A DNA stretch of 64,000 nt from Cylicocyclus nassatus (lineage: Eukaryota > Nematoda > Chromadorea > Rhabditida > Strongylidae), in NCBI GenBank assembly GCA_958299035.1, contig CATQJL010000001.1:6192284-6256283 (forward strand). Direction: 5' to 3'. Positions 60,862 through 64,000 of this stretch are shown one piece after another (within the stretch, counting starts at the first letter, position 1; each line of letters begins with the position of its first letter). The notes beneath the pieces are model-generated. The model did no database searches. It had not been told where the DNA came from and worked only from the letters and a program-made list of their open reading frames with translations. A program made the translations under genes and the position numbers.

Positions 60862-63800
60862 CGCATAGACAGCGATTCCCAAATTATACCCACCCATAGC
60901 TCCTTTATATCTTCAGCGTTCCGAATAAGACTTTATAGTTTTTCAAGAATATCTTTGCTCTATTTGAGAGCAAAAAATCCAGTCCAGTTTAAGAAGTCAT
61001 GTGTGAGCATCTGTTCGAATAAAGGCTTTGAAATGGCTCGCATAGTCAGCGATTCCCAAATTATACCCGCCCATAGCTCCTTTATAACCTCAGCGTTCCG
61101 GATAAGACCTCTATAGGTTTTTCAAGACTACCTTTGCTCTACTGGACAGCAAAAAAAACAGGCCGATCCAGAAAGTCATGCCTGAGCGTCACTGTCCGAA
61201 TATATGGCTATGAAATGGCTCGCATAGACAGCGATTCCCAAATTATACCCACCCATAGCTCCTTTATAACTTCAGCGTTCCGGATAAGACTTTATAGTTT
61301 TCCAAGAATATCTTCATCTACTTGAGAGCAAAAAATCCAGGCCAGTTCAAGAAGTCATGTCTAAGCATCTGTTCGAATATAAGGCTTTAAAATGGTTCGC
61401 ATAGACAGCGATTCCCAAATTATACCCACCCATAGCTCCTTTATAACTTCAGCGTTTCGGATAAGACTCTATAGGTTTTTCAAGACTACCTTTGCTCTAC
61501 TGGACAGCAAAAAAAACAGGCCGATCCAGAAAGTCATGCCTGAGCGTCACTGTCCGAATATATGGCTATGAAATGGCTCGCATAGACAGCGATTCCCAAA
61601 TTATACCCACCCATAGCTCCTTTATAACTTCAGCGTTCCGGATAAGACTTTATAGTTTTCCAAGAATATCTTCATCTACTTGAGAGCAAAAAATCCAGGC
61701 CAGTTCAAGAAGTCATGTCTAAGCATCTGTTCGAATATAAGGCTTTAAAATGGTTCGCATAGACAGCGATTCCCAAATTATACCCACCCATAGCTCCTTT
61801 ATAACTTCAGCGTTTCGGATAAGACTCTATAGGTTTTTCAAGACTACCTTTGCTCTACTGGACAGCAAAAAAAACAGGCCGATCCAGAAAGTCATGCCTG
61901 AGCGTCACTGTCCGAATATATGGCTATGAAATGGCTCGCATAGACAGCGATTCCCAAATTATACCCACCCATAGCTCCTTTATAACTTCAGCGTTTCGGA
62001 TAAGACTCTATAGATTTTTCAAGTCTACCTTTGCTCTACTGGACAGCAAAAAATACAGGCCGATTCGGGAAGTCATGTCTGAGTACCATGCCTTTGAAAT
62101 AGATCGCAAGACAACGATTCTCAAATTATACCCGCCCATAGCTCCTTTATAACCTCAGCGTTCCGGATAAGACCTCTATAGGTTTTTCAAGACTACCTTT
62201 GCTCTACTGGACAGCAAAAAAAAACAGGCCGATCCAGAAAGTCATGCCTGAGCGTCACTGTCCGAATATAAGGCTTTAAAATGGTTCGCATAGACAGCGA
62301 TTCCCAAATTATACCCACCCATAGCTCCTTTATAACTTCAGCGTTTCGGATAAGACTCTATAGGTTTTTCAAGTCTACCTTTGCTCTACTGGACAGCAAA
62401 AAAAACAGGCCGATCCAGAAAGTCATGCCTGAGCGTCACTGTCCGAATATATGGCTATGAAATGACTCGCATAGACAGCGATTCCCAAATTATACCCACC
62501 CATAGCTCCTTTATATCTTCAGCGTTCCGGATAAGACTTTATAGTTTTTCAAGAATATCTTTGCTCTATTTGAGAGCAAAAAATCCAGTCCAGTTCAAGA
62601 AGTCATGTGTGAGCATCTGTTCGAATAAAGGCTTTGAAATGGCTCGCATAGTCAGCGATTCCCAAATTATACCCACCCATAGCTCCTTTATATCTTCAGC
62701 GTTCCGGATAAGACTTTATAGTTTTTCAAGAATATCTTTGCTCTGTTTGAGAGCAAAAAATCCAGTCCAGTTCAAGAAGTCATGTCTAAGCATCTGTCCG
62801 AATATATGGCTATGAAATGGCTCGCATAGACAGCGATTCCCAAATTATACCCACCCATAGCTCCTTTATATCTTCAGCGTTCCGGATAAGACTTTATAGT
62901 TTTTCAAGAATATCTTTGCTCTATTTGAGAGCAAAAAATCCAGTCCAGTTCAAGAAGTCATGTCTAAGCATCTGTCCGAATATATGGCTATGAAATGGCT
63001 CGCATAGACAGCGATTCCCAAATTATACCCACCCATAGCTCCTTTATATCTTCAGCGTTCCGAATAAGACTTTATAGTTTTTCAAGAATATCTTTGCTCT
63101 ATTTGAGAGCAAAAAATCCAGTCCAGTTCAAGAAGTCATGTGTGAGCATCTGTTCGAATAAAGGCTTTGAAATGGCTCGCATAGTCAGCGATTCCCAAAT
63201 TATACCCGCCCATAGCTCCTTTATAACCTCAGCGTTCCGGATAAGACCTCTATAGGTTTTTCAAGACTACCTTTGCTCTACTGGACAGCAAAAAAAACAG
63301 GCCGATCCAGAAAGTCATGCCTGAGCGTCACTGTCCGAATATATGGCTATGAAATGGCTCGCATAGACAGCGATTCCCAAATTATACCCACCCATAGCTC
63401 CTTTATAACTTCAGCGTTCCGGATAAGACTTTATAGTTTTCCAAGAATATCTTCATCTACTTGAGAGCAAAAAATCCAGGCCAGTTCAAGAAGTCATGTC
63501 TAAGCATCTGTTCGAATATAAGGCTTTAAAATGGTTCGCATAGACAGCGATTCCCAAATTATACCCACCCATAGCTCCTTTATAACTTCAGCGTTTCGGA
63601 TAAGACTCTATAGGTTTTTCAAGACTACCTTTGCTCTACTGGACAGCAAAAAAAACAGGCCGATCCAGAAAGTCATGCCTGAGCGTCACTGTCCGAATAT
63701 ATGGCTATGAAATGGCTCGCATAGACAGCGATTCCCAAATTATACCCACCCATAGCTCCTTTATAACTTCAGCGTTCCGGATAAGACTTTATAGTTTTCC

Positions 63801-64000
63801 AAGAATATCTTCATCTACTTGAGAGCAAAAAATCCAGGCCAGTTCAAGAAGTCATGTCTAAGCATCTGTTCGAATATAAGGCTTTAAAATGGTTCGCATA
63901 GACAGCGATTCCCAAATTATACCCACCCATAGCTCCTTTATAACTTCAGCGTTTCGGATAAGACTCTATAGGTTTTTCAAGACTACCTTTGCTCTACTGG
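60060..64000. repeat. Units of 2139 bp (12 monomers), about 1.85 copies, running off the window
   Basis: About 60,060-62,200 is repeated from about 62,200 to the last base at an offset of 2139 bp. Shared markers are 'gaaatgactcgcatag' (near 60,320 and 62,459), 'gctctgtttgagagc', 'gttccgaataag' (near 60,921 and 63,060) and the one-base insertion 'aagacctctatagg' (near 61,107 and 63,246). A further copy of that insertion, near 62,171, marks the join between the two units. Confidence 0.85.
61133..62010. repeat. B-D dimer repeated at 358-bp spacing
   Basis: A B monomer followed by a D monomer is repeated starting at 61,133, 61,491 and 61,849 (the last with only the B part before a C unit follows). 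The same run begins again at 63,272, 63,630 and 63,988 as part of the 2139-bp unit. This is the simplest and shortest HOR in the window. The copies appear identical by eye apart from 'aacctcagcgttcc' versus 'aacttcagcgtttc' at the entry. Confidence 0.85.

Larger units (their letters stand above)
1..64000. repeat. Continuous satellite DNA array, ~177-bp monomer, head to tail
   Basis: Every stretch of the window is made of one monomer family of about 166-183 bp. The motif 'gcgattcccaaattatacc', followed by 'cccatagctcctttata' and 'ggataagact', recurs about every 177 bp from first to last base, always on the + strand. I did not see its reverse complement, so the array is head to tail with no inversion. 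Both window ends lie inside a monomer, so the true array is longer. I saw no transposon, gene or unique spacer in any interval. The monomer length is close to a nucleosome repeat, as is usual for centromeric and heterochromatic satellites (established knowledge). Assignment to a centromere is inference only, and I do not recognise the family. Confidence 0.98.

Noticed and set aside
1..64000. CRISPR array
   Set aside because: There are direct repeats, but the intervening sequence is itself repeated and the period (about 177 bp) is far too long; there are no unique spacers and no cas genes.
1..64000. Transposon or retrotransposon remnants
   Set aside because: I looked for target-site duplications, long terminal or inverted repeats and non-satellite stretches; every interval could be assigned to a monomer.

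Overview
The whole 64 kb window is one uninterrupted tandem satellite array. I see no gene, RNA gene, transposon, inverted segment or unique-sequence spacer. Monomers are about 166-183 bp, so there are roughly 360 of them, all in the same orientation. Both ends of the window fall inside the array. Nucleosome-sized monomers, several subfamilies and multi-kilobase higher-order repeats (HORs) are typical of eukaryotic (peri)centromeric or subtelomeric heterochromatin. I do not recognise the monomer and cannot name the species. Hand counts give about 39-44% GC per monomer. CpG is close to expected (7 seen, about 8.4 expected in one B monomer), which argues mildly against a genome with heavy CpG methylation decay.

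Four main subfamilies share one half, running from 'gcgattcccaaattatacc' to 'ggataagact', and differ in the other half. Type A (177-178 bp) carries a perfect 8-bp inverted repeat. Type B (180-183 bp) has 'ggacagc' followed by a run of 7-10 A. Type C (166 bp) has a 14-bp net deletion and a diverged segment. Type D (about 178 bp) has 'cttcatctacttgagagc' and 'aaaatggttcgc'. Intra-monomer chimeras of these types are frequent.

Layout, with approximate boundaries. Domain I (1-6,824) is a 12-monomer HOR of about 2.11 kb in three copies. Domain II (about 6,825-18,900) has units spaced 1397, 2812, 717 and 1051 bp and a distinctive rearranged junction in three copies. Domain III (about 18,900-34,000) has spacings of 2282, 1593, 3003/2836 and 1406 bp, a private 'tgatca' insertion in eight copies and a triple-transversion D variant in six. 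Domain IV (about 34,000-64,000) has spacings of 1754, 2648, 872, 3500, 1774, 2846, 2139 and 358 bp, with A/B and B/D chimeric monomers and a 'ttccagaaaag' variant.

Nothing here works together as genes. The array reads as a record of repeated unequal exchange or amplification, in which unit length, register and private mutations change every few kilobases. Short open frames up to 227 codons occur only because monomers of 177, 180 or 183 bp are multiples of three; I do not annotate them as genes.
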